Shown here in pieces: positions 9,207 to 18,293 of a stretch of DNA of 64,000 nt (positions within the stretch are counted from its first letter, which is position 1; each line of letters starts with the position of its first letter). Below the pieces are notes generated by a model. The model did not search any database. It was not told the origin of the DNA and saw only the letters and a list, made by a program, of their open reading frames with translations. Made by a program: the position numbers and the translations under genes. Location: positions 80,054 through 144,053 of the forward strand of contig JANXZG010000026.1 of NCBI GenBank assembly GCA_025355645.1. The letters run 5' to 3'. Origin of the DNA: Gammaproteobacteria bacterium (lineage in GTDB: Bacteria > Pseudomonadota > Gammaproteobacteria > Steroidobacterales > Steroidobacteraceae).

Positions 9207-11060
9207 TCATGCCACCGCTACAGTTTCGCGTGCACCGATCGGCAGCATCAGATGCATCTCCGCGCCGCACCCAGGCCCTTCGCTGGAAGCCCAGATGCGG
9301 CCTCCCAGCGCTAGCACGGCATTTGCGCACCAATGCAGGCCAATGCCATGATTGGTATCGCGGGACTTGGTGGAGAAACCTTTTTCAAAGACTCGCTCGA
9401 GCTGGTCCGGCGGGATGCCGACGCCGTCGTCGGCGCAGCGCAGGTGCAGTTGCTGGCCGTCGGGATCCGTGACGATTTCGGCAGCGACCCGGAATACGCC
9501 CTTGTCCTTGCCGGAATCGCGCACTGCATCCGCCGCATTGATGATCAGGTTCTGCAACACCATCCGGAGCACTGTGCGCGCCACGCGCACCGCACCTATT
9601 TGCTGCAGCGAGTCGTCCGCCTCGATCGACAGGCGCCGGCGGCTCACGTCGGGCACGATGTCGAGCGATTGCGCCACCAGTTCGGGCAACTTGACTGACT
9701 CGAGTACTGCAGCCCGGCTGGGGGACACCCGCATCTGCTCACTCAGCGAAGCGCGCATCAGCGAAGCCTGGCGTTGCATGGTTTCGAGGTCAGTCGATGT
9801 ATCGCTCAGCATGACGGCCATTTCGCGGGCACCCAGGTCGATGAACTCCAGCAGCTGCGCTTTGCGGCCCGCATCACAGTCCGCGCTCGCCAGTTCCGCC
9901 GCGGCCTGGCGCACATCGTCTGCAGGTGACTCGCGCAAGCGCCGGGACAGCGCATCGAGGCGCACGCCGAGTGGCGTCAGCGCGTTGCCAAGATTGTGCA
10001 GCACGCCCTTGGACATTTCCGCAAACCCGGCCTGGAAGGACTGGTCGACCAGTTCTTTGCGGGTTGATGCCAGGCGCGCGACCATGCCATCGAATTCATC
10101 GGCGAGCAGCCCGAATTCATCGGCGCTCTTGAAATCCAGCCGGTCGGACAACTCCGGGTCCTTGCCGATCGCCACCGCGTGGCGCGTGACCCGGGTCAAC
10201 GGCGCAAGCACCAGCCGGTTCAGCAACACCAGCATGACGATTAGCACGACGATGGCGGCGGCCACGATCGAGGCGGAGGCGAATTGCAGCGCGCGGCGCC
10301 CATAGGCCGTGAACTCGCGCGGCACGTCGACCCGCAGCGTCAGCACCGGCTTGCCGTAGATGTCGCGAAATGAGCCAAACACTTGCGTCACCCCGGATGT
10401 CTCGACCAGCCGGTCGGCGCGGCCATCCTCCAGATGCCGCTGCGGCACGATCACCGTATCGGTCTGCGCCTCTATCCTGTGGATCATCGCCGGCGTCAGC
10501 AGGCGGCCCATCAGCACCATGCCGACGGAGGGTCCGCTGCCGGAGCCATCCAGGATCGGCCCGCTGACTACCATCATCAAACCCTTGTCGGTATTCACGA
10601 GTCCGGAGGCGGAATGCAACGAGCCAAGGTCGCCGCGCCACGGCAAGTCGCTGCGCAGCGCATCGGCGCGGGACACGATGCCCTCGAGTGCAAGGCCGGT
10701 ATGGACGAATTGGTCGGACGACAGCAGCACGTGGCCGTCGAGGTTCGCGATCCAGATCGCGTCCGCCTGGACCACGCCCATGGCTGCCGGCGTCACGTTG
10801 CGCAAACCGAAGTCGGAAAAGTTTCCGCGCACGAACTCATGCAGCTCGGACCAGTTGGCCCAGTCCATGATCTGGACCGCAAAGGTCTCCTGGTCGTGCT
10901 CGACCGAGGTGCGCACGCGATTCATTGCAATCTGCGCGTTGCGCTGCTCGAGCTTCTGGAAACTCGGCATCACGATCAATTCCTGAAACAGGATTGCCAC
11001 GCCGCACAGCACGACGAACAACAATGTCAACAGTATCATGACCTTCGACCGGATCTTCAT
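9207..11060 (-). CDS. CHASE4-HAMP sensor histidine kinase
   Basis: A 617-residue membrane kinase. Helix 1 is at about residues 8-28. A periplasmic CHASE4-type sensor with DWANWSELHEFV (about 66-77) and WIANLDGHVLLSSD follows, then helix 2 at about 258-285, a HAMP linker (NRLVLAPLTRVTRHAVAIG) and the kinase core. The phospho-acceptor box is the less common form GVLHNLGNALTPL rather than SHELRTPL. The ATPase motifs are complete: N box NLIINAADAV, G1 DDGVGIPP, F FEKGFSTK and G2 GIGLHWCANAV. It precedes the REC-GGDEF-EAL gene by 19 bases, so the pair most likely forms a two-component system setting c-di-GMP levels. The signal is unknown. Confidence 0.92.
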   Translation of the reverse strand: MKIRSKVMILLTLLFVVLCGVAILFQELIVMPSFQKLEQRNAQIAMNRVRTSVEHDQETFAVQIMDWANWSELHEFVRGNFSDFGLRNVTPAAMGVVQADAIWIANLDGHVLLSSDQFVHTGLALEGIVSRADALRSDLPWRGDLGSLHSASGLVNTDKGLMMVVSGPILDGSGSGPSVGMVLMGRLLTPAMIHRIEAQTDTVIVPQRHLEDGRADRLVETSGVTQVFGSFRDIYGKPVLTLRVDVPREFTAYGRRALQFASASIVAAAIVVLIVMLVLLNRLVLAPLTRVTRHAVAIGKDPELSDRLDFKSADEFGLLADEFDGMVARLASTRKELVDQSFQAGFAEMSKGVLHNLGNALTPLGVRLDALSRRLRESPADDVRQAAAELASADCDAGRKAQLLEFIDLGAREMAVMLSDTSTDLETMQRQASLMRASLSEQMRVSPSRAAVLESVKLPELVAQSLDIVPDVSRRRLSIEADDSLQQIGAVRVARTVLRMVLQNLIINAADAVRDSGKDKGVFRVAAEIVTDPDGQQLHLRCADDGVGIPPDQLERVFEKGFSTKSRDTNHGIGLHWCANAVLALGGRIWASSEGPGCGAEMHLMLPIGARETVAVA

Positions 11061-11145
11061 AAGGCCAGATTTAACAAAAAAACCCGCGGAATGTGCGACC
11101 TGTTAGCCGGTTTAGGCACTTTGGCCCTGGCGGGGCGCTTAACAA

Positions 11146-11159
11146 GTGACCCGGGTCAC
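11146..11159. promoter_or_regulatory. Perfect 14-bp palindrome resembling a CRP/Clp-type operator
   Basis: GTGACCCGGGTCAC is a perfect inverted repeat. With its flanks it reads AGTGA-N6-TCACA, nine of ten positions of the CRP half-site consensus TGTGA-N6-TCACA. It lies between the PAS-GGDEF gene's stop and the histidine kinase start (11060), about 86 bases upstream of the latter. That is a suitable place to control the kinase/regulator operon. Regulator identity is inferred only. Confidence 0.45.
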
Positions 11160-11179
11160 ATATTCCGGCGCGGCAGGCT

Positions 11180-12091
11180 TTAGCTGACGGTGTTGCGCCC
11201 GGACTGCTTGGCCGCCTGCAGCTTGCGGTTGGCATGCTCAACGAGACTCTGATGGCCGGCGGTTTTTTCCGGGATCGCGGTGGCCACACCTACGCTTACC
11301 GTGATGAAGCGCAGCACCGTGCAGCGCGGATGATGGATACGCAGATCGCGCACCCGTTCGCCCACGAGGCTACCCATGGCGAGCGCCTGCTCCACGGACA
11401 ATCCAGATGCGAATGCGACGAAGCCGCCCCCCTCGATGCGTGAGGTGGCATCGCTCGCGCGGCGCAGGCAGCCGGCAATGCAATGGCCGACGCGCCGGAT
11501 CGTCGAGTCCCCCGCGGCACGGCCAAACGTTGTGTTGTATAGCTCGAGCGCATCGATATCGATGGATAACACAGTCAGCGTGTGGCGTTCCCGCTGCGCC
11601 TTGGCCCAGTCGCGCTTCAGCAGTTCCTCAAAGTACAGCCAGGAATACAGGCCCGTCAGCCGGTCATCGCGCAGGATCGCCTGGGGCTGCGCTGGCGATA
11701 CGCTGGCGGGGGCCTCCTGATCGGGGCGCGGCTCGCGATAGAAGGCAGCGTAATGACTGACTTGCCCCTGCGCGTCACGCATCGGCATGACGTTGAACTC
11801 GTTCCAGAAAGCGCTTCCGTCCTTGCGATAGTTGCGTAGCAGTGTCGCGTAGGGTTCGCCGCGGCCCAGCGCCTCGCGCAGCCGATGCCGCCCTTCCTGC
11901 TCGCGCTGCTGGCCCTGCAACATGCGTAGGTTTCGCCCAAGCAGTTCCTCTTCCGCATAGCCGGTCAGGGCCAGGAAGCTCGCGTTGACATAGACCACCG
12001 GGTGGTCTGGATCCTGCGCGTCGACCAGAGCGACCGGCTGCGGCGAGGCATCGACCAGGTGGCGCATCAATGGCGGGGCAATCTGCTGCAT
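11180..12091 (-). CDS. LOV-like PAS protein with degenerate GGDEF domain
   Basis: A 303-residue cytosolic protein. The PAS domain (about 10-122) follows the LOV pattern: YVNASFLALTGYAEEELLG, GRNLRMLQG (52-60) and NYRKDGSAFWNEF. The photoactive Cys of the usual GRNCRFLQG is Leu55, and the final flavin-contacting Gln is also gone (YAAFYRE). A GGDEF-like domain (about 143-303) keeps RLTGLYSWLYFEELL, the metal-binding DID and a normal C-terminal part. Its active-site loop, however, reads EGGGF (220-224) instead of GGDEF, so cyclase activity is improbable. Its start overlaps the nagZ stop as TGATG, implying coupled translation. It is probably a protein-interaction or ligand-sensing relic of a diguanylate cyclase. 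Confidence 0.85.
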   Translation of the reverse strand: MQQIAPPLMRHLVDASPQPVALVDAQDPDHPVVYVNASFLALTGYAEEELLGRNLRMLQGQQREQEGRHRLREALGRGEPYATLLRNYRKDGSAFWNEFNVMPMRDAQGQVSHYAAFYREPRPDQEAPASVSPAQPQAILRDDRLTGLYSWLYFEELLKRDWAKAQRERHTLTVLSIDIDALELYNTTFGRAAGDSTIRRVGHCIAGCLRRASDATSRIEGGGFVAFASGLSVEQALAMGSLVGERVRDLRIHHPRCTVLRFITVSVGVATAIPEKTAGHQSLVEHANRKLQAAKQSGRNTVS

Positions 12092-13140
12092 CAGGTCCCC
12101 TCGGTCAGCACCAGCGGCGGCGGCGCATCGAGCGCGCGAACGCGCTCAACCGCATCCTGCCAGCGCGCATCGGTGGCAAGCTCCGCACTCCAGTTACCGC
12201 GGCCCCGCATATGCACCAGGCGCGCCTGCGACGCCGGGTTCACGACGTCGGGCTTGAACTGGTCGAGCACGCTGTGCACCCCCTTACGGTCGTTGCATAT
12301 CGGCAGCACATCGCAGCCCGCGGCGGCGGCGAGGCGTGCGCGCGCGTGCACATCCCCGAACGCGGCGGCACCGGCCATGGTCAGGTCATCGGCAAAGATG
12401 CAGCCATGAAACCCGAGGTTGCCGCGCAGGATCCCGACGAGCCAACGGTGCGAGAGGCTCGCGGGCAGTGCATCGATCTGCGGGTAGACCACGTGCGCCG
12501 CCATGACCGCGGGCAGCAGGTTCGCGATCAGCAGGCGATAGGGCCGCAGGTCCGGCTCAAGGTCCGCGAGTGCGCGCCGATCCACCGGCAGCGCGACATG
12601 CGAATCGGCCGTGACGGCACCATGACCCGGGAAATGTTTGGCAGTCGCGGCCATACCCGCCTCGCGCATGCCTGCCATATAGGCCACCGCGAGCGATCCG
12701 ACCACATCGGCATCGCGATGGAAAGCGCGATCCCCGATAATCTCGCTGAGGCCGAATTCGAGGTCGACGCAGGGTGCAAAGCTGAAGTCGATCCCGACCG
12801 AGCGCAGTTCCGCTGCCATCAGCCAGCCCGCGGTCTGCGCAATGGCGAGCCCTTCGCGCCGGTCGGCATCGAAGCGGTGGCCGATCAATCGTGCCGCCGG
12901 CAAGCGCGTGAACTGCTCGCGGAAGCGCTGCACGCGGCCGCCCTCATGATCAACCGCCACCAGCAACGCGGGCGAACGCAGCGCACGAATCGATGCGACC
13001 AGCGCAATGAGCTGCTCGCGGCTGTGGTAGTTACGGGCGAACAGCAGCACGCTGCCAATCAGCGGATGGGCCAGCACTTCGCGATCCTCGGCACTAAGCT
13101 CGGGCGCGCCGATGTCGACCATGAGCGGGCCCAGGCTCAT
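12091..13140 (-). CDS. nagZ: Beta-N-acetylhexosaminidase NagZ (GH3)
   Basis: A 349-residue cytosolic glycosidase of peptidoglycan recycling that removes GlcNAc from anhydromuropeptides. The GH3 hallmarks AVDHEGGRVQRF (near 62), DFSFAPCVDLEFG (near 118) and TAKHFPGHGAVTADSHV (near 162) are present, including the His of the mobile catalytic loop. The length is typical of proteobacterial NagZ. It overlaps rlmD upstream (ATGA) and the PAS-GGDEF gene downstream by one base. In many gammaproteobacteria the product influences AmpC induction by making the AmpR inducers; no ampC is in this window. Confidence 0.95.
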   Translation of the reverse strand: MSLGPLMVDIGAPELSAEDREVLAHPLIGSVLLFARNYHSREQLIALVASIRALRSPALLVAVDHEGGRVQRFREQFTRLPAARLIGHRFDADRREGLAIAQTAGWLMAAELRSVGIDFSFAPCVDLEFGLSEIIGDRAFHRDADVVGSLAVAYMAGMREAGMAATAKHFPGHGAVTADSHVALPVDRRALADLEPDLRPYRLLIANLLPAVMAAHVVYPQIDALPASLSHRWLVGILRGNLGFHGCIFADDLTMAGAAAFGDVHARARLAAAAGCDVLPICNDRKGVHSVLDQFKPDVVNPASQARLVHMRGRGNWSAELATDARWQDAVERVRALDAPPPLVLTEGT

Positions 13141-14459
13141 GGTGCCTGTTCAAACACGGCGATCGACTCGACGTGCGTCGTTTGCGGAAACATGTCCATC
13201 ACCCCTGCCGCGAGTAGTCGGTACCCCTGGCTTGCAACCAGAATCCCGGCATCGCGCGCCAGGCTGCCCGAGTGGCAGGAAATATACACGATGCGCCGCG
13301 GTGCCCACTGTGACATACGCATCATCACGGCAGCAGCGCCTGCGCGGGGTGGATCGAGCAATACGCACCCGTAGCGCGCCTCGGCCCAGGGGCCCCAGGC
13401 AGCCGGTTCGAACAGGTTTTCGGTGGCAAAACGGGCATTGCCGATACCATTGGCAAGCGCGTTCGCCCGCGCCCCCGCGACCAGACCCTGATCGCCCTCG
13501 ATGCCCACGACCTCGCGCACCCGCCGGGCAAGGGGCAGCGTGAAGTTGCCGAGACCGCAAAAGAGGTCGAGTACGGTATCCGCGGGGCCGGCTTGCAGCG
13601 CATCGATGGCTGCACCGACCATCGCCTCGTTGATGGCGCGATTCACCTGCATGAAATCAAGCGGGCTAAACCCGATCGCCACGCCCGCGCTGTCGATCCG
13701 ATAGCTGAGCGGCGGGTAGTCAGTGCGCAGCGGCCGCACGGTGTCGGGGCCGCCGCTTTGCAGGAAGATCTGCGCGCCCAGGCGCTGTCCGAATTCATCG
13801 AGCGCAGCGAGGTCCGGGTCTGGCGGTGGCTGCAGCACGCGAAACACGAGCGCGGTGCCCGAGTCGCCGACCGCCACTTCCACCTGCGGGATCTGCTCAC
13901 GCAGGGTCAGCGTCTCGACCAGCGCAGCCAGGTCGCTCGGCAAGCTGCGCAGCGCCCCGACCAGTACCTCGCAGTGGCGGATGTCAGCCAGATACGGCTT
14001 GTCACGCTCACGGAAGCCGGCGAGGACACGCCCCTTCTTGTGCACCCACTTGACGCCAAGGCGCGCGCGACGGCGGTAAGCCCATTGCGGCCCCTGCAGC
14101 GGATCGAGCACCCTCTGCGGTCTGACCTGCCCGATGCGCCACAGGTCCTCCAGGAGCTGCTGCTGTTTCGTTGCCAGTTGCGCCGCCGCTGACAGGTGCT
14201 GCAGCGAGCAGGCGCCGCAGATGCCGAAATGCGCGCATTTCGGCGTGACCCGATCCGGGGATGGCGTGAGGATCTCGAGCAGCTGCGCCTCGTCCATCTT
14301 GCGCCGCCGGCGCAGGATGCGCAGGCGCACCCGTTCGGCGGGCAACGCCCCGGCAATGAACACCACCTTGCCGTCGATGCGCGCGATGCCGCGGCCATCG
14401 TGAGCGAGTGCCACGACGTCGGCCTCCGATTCCGTGGCCGCGCTTACGGGCCCGGCCAC
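13137..14459 (-). CDS. rlmD: 23S rRNA (uracil-1939-C5)-methyltransferase RlmD
   Basis: A 440-residue SAM-dependent enzyme that methylates U1939 of 23S rRNA. It has an N-terminal TRAM-like domain (VVALAHDGRGIARIDGKVVF), an iron-sulphur cysteine cluster (CAHFGICGACSLQHL near residue 75), SAM motif I VLDLFCGLGNFTLPLA (near 300), LLDPPRAGA (near 375) and the catalytic Cys in YISCHSGSLARD (near 400). The 16-base overlap with the exonuclease gene upstream and ATGA coupling to nagZ suggest one transcription unit. Confidence 0.94.
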   Translation of the reverse strand: MAGPVSAATESEADVVALAHDGRGIARIDGKVVFIAGALPAERVRLRILRRRRKMDEAQLLEILTPSPDRVTPKCAHFGICGACSLQHLSAAAQLATKQQQLLEDLWRIGQVRPQRVLDPLQGPQWAYRRRARLGVKWVHKKGRVLAGFRERDKPYLADIRHCEVLVGALRSLPSDLAALVETLTLREQIPQVEVAVGDSGTALVFRVLQPPPDPDLAALDEFGQRLGAQIFLQSGGPDTVRPLRTDYPPLSYRIDSAGVAIGFSPLDFMQVNRAINEAMVGAAIDALQAGPADTVLDLFCGLGNFTLPLARRVREVVGIEGDQGLVAGARANALANGIGNARFATENLFEPAAWGPWAEARYGCVLLDPPRAGAAAVMMRMSQWAPRRIVYISCHSGSLARDAGILVASQGYRLLAAGVMDMFPQTTHVESIAVFEQAP

Positions 14460-15217
14460 GCGGCGAGAAATTCCCGGTGATGAGACGCTGTCGATTCGCC
14501 CAGCACTTGCCGCACGCGCTGCACCTCGGCGATGTGCTCAGCCGGCGTCAGGTTTCCGCGCACCAGTTCGAAGCGCAGGAAAACCAGGTAAGTATTCAGC
14601 ACATCGCTCTCGCAGTAGCCGCGGATGCGCGCGAGTTCGCCGCGCTGATAGGCCTCCCAGACCTCGGACCCTTGCAGGCCGATCTTGCCCGGAAACCCGA
14701 GCAGGCTCGCCATGTCGCCGAGGCTCGCGCGGCCGCGACCCTGGAATCCGGACAGAATGTCCATCAGATCCATGTGCCGCCAGTGAAAGCGGCTCAGGTA
14801 GTTGCTGTACCGGAAACTCGTGTCATTCTCGCCCGTCTCCCAGTAGCGCGCCGCAGTAACCCCATGCAGCAGCGTGCGGTAATGCAGTACTGGCAGGTCG
14901 AAGCCCGCGCCATTCCAGCTCACCAGGGTCGGCTGGTACTTATCCAGGCCATCGAAGAAACGTTCCAGCAATTCCTTCTCGGCGGATGATTCCTCGCCGA
15001 CGCTCCATACCCGTAGGCTCTCGCGCGAGCGCATTACCGCAGCGATTGCGATCACGCGGTGCTGCTCCAGTGGCAGGAAATCCGTGCCCGCCTCGGCCCG
15101 GCGCTGCGAGAACATCAGCTCGGCGACGGCCCTGTCGCTGGCCTCGCCAAGCCCATAGAGGCGGCGGCCATACGCGGTATCCGGCACCGTCTCAATGTCG
15201 AAGACGAGTGTATTCAT
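14444..15217 (-). CDS. Predicted 3'-5' exonuclease (PolB-like, RNase H fold)
   Basis: A 257-residue DnaQ-type nuclease related to the proofreading domain of family-B DNA polymerases, without a polymerase module. Exo I is VFDIETVPDT (residues 5-14, metal-binding DxE), Exo II is LVSWNGAGFDLPVL (near 97), and Exo III is around CESDVLNTYLVFLRFEL (near 203). Such proteins are described as predicted PolB-like 3'-5' exonucleases and their biological role is not settled. It sits between pdxJ (one base away) and rlmD (overlapping). Confidence 0.85.
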   Translation of the reverse strand: MNTLVFDIETVPDTAYGRRLYGLGEASDRAVAELMFSQRRAEAGTDFLPLEQHRVIAIAAVMRSRESLRVWSVGEESSAEKELLERFFDGLDKYQPTLVSWNGAGFDLPVLHYRTLLHGVTAARYWETGENDTSFRYSNYLSRFHWRHMDLMDILSGFQGRGRASLGDMASLLGFPGKIGLQGSEVWEAYQRGELARIRGYCESDVLNTYLVFLRFELVRGNLTPAEHIAEVQRVRQVLGESTASHHREFLAAWPGP

Positions 15218-15218
15218 G

Positions 15219-15974
15219 CTAACGCGGCAGGCGCGCCGCGAGCATCAGGGCCTTCATATCGCGGACCGCCCTCGCGAGGCCGTCGAAGAGGGCGCGCGCT
15301 ACGATCGCATGCCCGATGTTCAGCTCAACGATTTCCGCGATCGCGGCGATCGGGCCGACATTGTGATAATGCAGTCCATGACCGGCATTGACGGTCAGGC
15401 CGAGGGTCGCGGCCTGATGAGCGCCGGCGCGCAGGCGCTCGAACTCCTTCGCTCGCGCGCTCCCCGTCGCCTGCGCATAGGCGCCCGTATGCAGCTCGAT
15501 CACCGGGGCGCCAGCGCGCCGGCAGGCTTCGATCTGCGCAGGGTCCGGATCAATGAACAGCGACACACGGATACCCGCCGCGCCAAGCTCTGCGCAGGCA
15601 GCGCCGATGCGCGTCGCCTGGGCGCGCACGTCGAGCCCACCTTCGGTAGTCACCTCGGCGCGCTTCTCCGGCACCAGACAACAATCCTGCGGCAATACGC
15701 GGCGCGCGATTGCAATCATCTCATCGGTAACCGCCATCTCCAGGTTCATGCGGGTCTGCAGCGCCGCGCGCATCAGCGTGACATCTTGATCCTGGATATG
15801 GCGCCGGTCCTCGCGCAAATGTAGCGTGATGCTGTCGGCGCCCGCCTGTTCAGCGAGCAGCGCCGCATGCAGCGGGTCCGGGTAGGTCGCACGTCGCACC
15901 TGGCGCAGCGTCGCGACATGATCGATATTCACGCCGAGCGCAATGGCCGCTTGGCCCGCGGTCATGGCGCCCAT
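15219..15974 (-). CDS. pdxJ: Pyridoxine 5'-phosphate synthase PdxJ
   Basis: A 251-residue TIM-barrel enzyme that condenses 1-deoxyxylulose-5-phosphate with the PdxA product to give pyridoxine 5'-phosphate. Signatures are [48 protein letters not shown] and [12 protein letters not shown]. The start at 15974 is chosen because GGGAG lies five bases upstream; a longer frame to 16040 would run far into recO and add a non-homologous tail. An alternative ATG at 15965 overlaps the recO stop as ATGA. The recO-pdxJ order is conserved in gammaproteobacteria, though the usual acpS neighbour is absent. Confidence 0.96.
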   Translation of the reverse strand: MGAMTAGQAAIALGVNIDHVATLRQVRRATYPDPLHAALLAEQAGADSITLHLREDRRHIQDQDVTLMRAALQTRMNLEMAVTDEMIAIARRVLPQDCCLVPEKRAEVTTEGGLDVRAQATRIGAACAELGAAGIRVSLFIDPDPAQIEACRRAGAPVIELHTGAYAQATGSARAKEFERLRAGAHQAATLGLTVNAGHGLHYHNVGPIAAIAEIVELNIGHAIVARALFDGLARAVRDMKALMLAARLPR

Positions 15975-16693
15975 GTCTGCTCCCGCCGGCGCATCTCGAT
16001 CGCCACCTCGCGCGACTTGAGCGCCCGCCCTTCGAGACATGCGTCGATCGCTGCACGCAGCACTCGCTTCGCGTCACGTAAGGAGCGCAGGTCGGCAAAT
16101 TCCTCGGCGTCCAGGTTCGCGAGCGACTGCCCGAATACCGCACCCGGCGCTTCGGCCAGGCAGCGCTGCGGTCCACTTTGCACGTCGAATCGATAGTACA
16201 TTTCCGGCTCGATGGGTAGACCCTGATCCGTTCTGGCCAGCTCCAGGCCATAGCCCAGATCCTGCAGCAGCCGCTTTTCAAAACGGCGCAGATGATACTC
16301 CTCATCCTGATTGGCGCCGAGTGCGCGCAGCGCCTCCGCATACGCATCGAAGATGCCACGATGCGGGTCGCAGCGCGTGGTCAGCTTCAGCAACAGCTCA
16401 TTCAGGTAAAAGCCGCTCATCAGGCGCTCGGGCGGCAGCTGCGTGGATGGCCCATCGATTTCCGCGCCTACCAGCTGGCAGGCCTCGGAGCGACCCGACC
16501 AGGAGACCAACAGGCGCTGGAAGGGCCGCAGCACCGCACGAAGTCCCGACTTCGGCCCCGCCGCCCCGCGCGCAAACAATGAAAGCCGGCCCTGCTCGGC
16601 GCAAAATACCTCGATGATGCGGCTGGTATCGCGATACGCGTACTGATGCAAAACGTATGCGCTTGCCAGCAACACGCGACGTGATGGCCTCAC
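15962..16693 (-). CDS. recO: DNA repair protein RecO
   Basis: A 243-residue recombination mediator that works with RecR to load RecA onto SSB-coated DNA. The N-terminal OB fold begins [19 protein letters not shown] and continues [17 protein letters not shown]; a helical C-terminal domain follows. The start is the GTG at 16693, overlapping the era stop as GTGA. The open frame reaches 16789, but that would add 32 non-homologous residues inside era. The era-recO-pdxJ order is the classic arrangement. Confidence 0.94.
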   Translation of the reverse strand: MRPSRRVLLASAYVLHQYAYRDTSRIIEVFCAEQGRLSLFARGAAGPKSGLRAVLRPFQRLLVSWSGRSEACQLVGAEIDGPSTQLPPERLMSGFYLNELLLKLTTRCDPHRGIFDAYAEALRALGANQDEEYHLRRFEKRLLQDLGYGLELARTDQGLPIEPEMYYRFDVQSGPQRCLAEAPGAVFGQSLANLDAEEFADLRSLRDAKRVLRAAIDACLEGRALKSREVAIEMRRREQTWAP

Positions 16694-17589
16694 AGCCGCT
16701 CGTACCCGAATTGACGTAGCGCCATTTCGCTGTCCGCCCAGTTTTCCTTGATCTTGACCCACAGCTCCAGGTGCACCGAGCGCTGCCACAAATCGTTCAA
16801 TTCAATGCGCGCGAGCCGTCCGATCTCCTTCAGGCGCTCGCCGCGCTGCCCGATCACGATCGCCTTTTGCCCTGCGCGCTCGACCCAGATGACCGCATGG
16901 ATCATGATGCGCCCGCCCTCCTCCGCGTACCGCTCGATCTGCACGTTGATGCCGTAGGGCAATTCGTCGCGCAGCTTCAAGGTCAGCTTCTCGCGCACGA
17001 CCTCGGCGGCATGGAACGGTTCATCCCGGTCGGTTACGACATCGGGCGCAAACAGCGGCGGCGCTACCGGCAGGCGCTCCGCGACCACCTCGATCAGGCG
17101 CTCCAGGTTGTCGCGCTGCTGCGCGGAGATAGGCACGATGCCGGAGGCCGGAATGCGCTCGGCAATCTCTTCGAGAAAGGGCAGCATCTGCTCGCGCGGA
17201 TAAACCTGGTCGACCTTGTTGACCACCACGAACAACGGTTGTTTCAGTCCCCGGACCCGCTCCCAGACCCACAGGTCCTCATCCGTGAAGCGCATCGCCT
17301 CGATCACCAACAGCAACACGTCGGAGTCTTGCGAGGAGGAGATGGCGACGCGGTTCATGTACTGATTCATCACACGCCGGGCGCTTTCATGCAGGCCCGG
17401 GGTATCGACCAGCACGAGCTGCGCGTCGACGCGATTGACGACCCCGAGGACGCGGTGGCGCGTGGTCTGGGGCTTGGGCGCCACGATGGTGATTTTGCGC
17501 CCGACCAGCGCGTTGACCAGCGTGGACTTGCCGACGTTCGGACGGCCCACAATCGCCACATGTCCGGCTCTGAATGGGCCCGCACTCAT
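16690..17589 (-). CDS. era: GTPase Era
   Basis: A 299-residue essential GTPase that binds 16S rRNA and assists 30S maturation. G1 is GRPNVGKSTLV (near 16), G3 is DTPGLHE, G4 is NKVDQV and G5 is ISAQQ, all intact. A C-terminal KH domain carries the RNA-binding GxxG in VIGQRGERLKEIG (near 246). It is overlapped by rnc upstream (ATGA) and recO downstream (GTGA), the conserved rnc-era-recO cluster. Confidence 0.98.
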   Translation of the reverse strand: MSAGPFRAGHVAIVGRPNVGKSTLVNALVGRKITIVAPKPQTTRHRVLGVVNRVDAQLVLVDTPGLHESARRVMNQYMNRVAISSSQDSDVLLLVIEAMRFTDEDLWVWERVRGLKQPLFVVVNKVDQVYPREQMLPFLEEIAERIPASGIVPISAQQRDNLERLIEVVAERLPVAPPLFAPDVVTDRDEPFHAAEVVREKLTLKLRDELPYGINVQIERYAEEGGRIMIHAVIWVERAGQKAIVIGQRGERLKEIGRLARIELNDLWQRSVHLELWVKIKENWADSEMALRQFGYERL

Positions 17590-18293
17590 ATTTTTTGCAG
17601 GTCCGCAGGCAACTGTGCCAGCAACCGCTCGGCCGCTTCCTGTTCGGCGCGACGGCGAGTGACGCCCGCGCCCACGCTCTTGAGCTTGAGCGAGGGCACG
17701 TCGCAGGAAACCGTGAAGGACTGTTCGTGCGCCTCACCGGCGACGCCGGTCAGCTCGTACAACGGCAACGCCATGGCGCGCCCCTGCAGGGCTTCCTGCA
17801 GGCGCGTCTTGGGGTCCTTCAACTCGCTCGCCGGAGGCAGCTCAGAGAGTCGCGTCCCGAGGATATGGCGCACGACGGCATTGACAGCCGCGTAGCCACT
17901 ATCCAGGAAGATTGCCCCGAGCACCGCTTCTAACGCATCGGCAAGAATCGAGGCACGCCGGAAGCCCCCGCTCTTCAGCTCGCCGCCGCCGAGGCGCAGG
18001 CAATCCCCGAGTCCCAGGTCGGCCGCAATTTGTGCGAGCGTCTCGCCGCTCACCAGCGATGCGCGCTGGCGCGACAGCGCACCCTCATCAGCCTTGGGAT
18101 GAGCCTCGTACAGCAGCCGCGCCACCGTGCAGTTCAGCACTGCATCGCCGAGGAACTCGAGCCGCTCGTTATGGCAGGAGCCGGCGCTTCGATGCGTCAG
18201 CGCCATTTCGCATAGCGCCGGACTCACGAACACATACCCAAGCGCCCGCGCGGTCCATGCTGGCAACTCGCCGCTGGTACGCTGCGGGATCAC
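17586..18293 (-). CDS. rnc: Ribonuclease III
   Basis: A 235-residue double-strand-specific endoribonuclease acting in rRNA processing and mRNA turnover. The catalytic signature NERLEFLGDAVLNC is near residue 42, the second acidic region is ADALEAVLGAIFLDSGY near 115, and a C-terminal dsRNA-binding domain (DPKTRLQEALQG ... GVTRRRAEQEAAERLL) completes it. Length and architecture are standard. It overlaps the DUF4845 gene and era by four bases each. Confidence 0.97.
   Translation of the reverse strand: MIPQRTSGELPAWTARALGYVFVSPALCEMALTHRSAGSCHNERLEFLGDAVLNCTVARLLYEAHPKADEGALSRQRASLVSGETLAQIAADLGLGDCLRLGGGELKSGGFRRASILADALEAVLGAIFLDSGYAAVNAVVRHILGTRLSELPPASELKDPKTRLQEALQGRAMALPLYELTGVAGEAHEQSFTVSCDVPSLKLKSVGAGVTRRRAEQEAAERLLAQLPADLQKI

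Noticed and set aside
12070..13374. Long plus-strand frame of 434 codons opposite nagZ
   Set aside because: It is the mirror of a well-supported nagZ in GC-rich DNA; the composition is Arg/His/Gln-rich and shows no domain.
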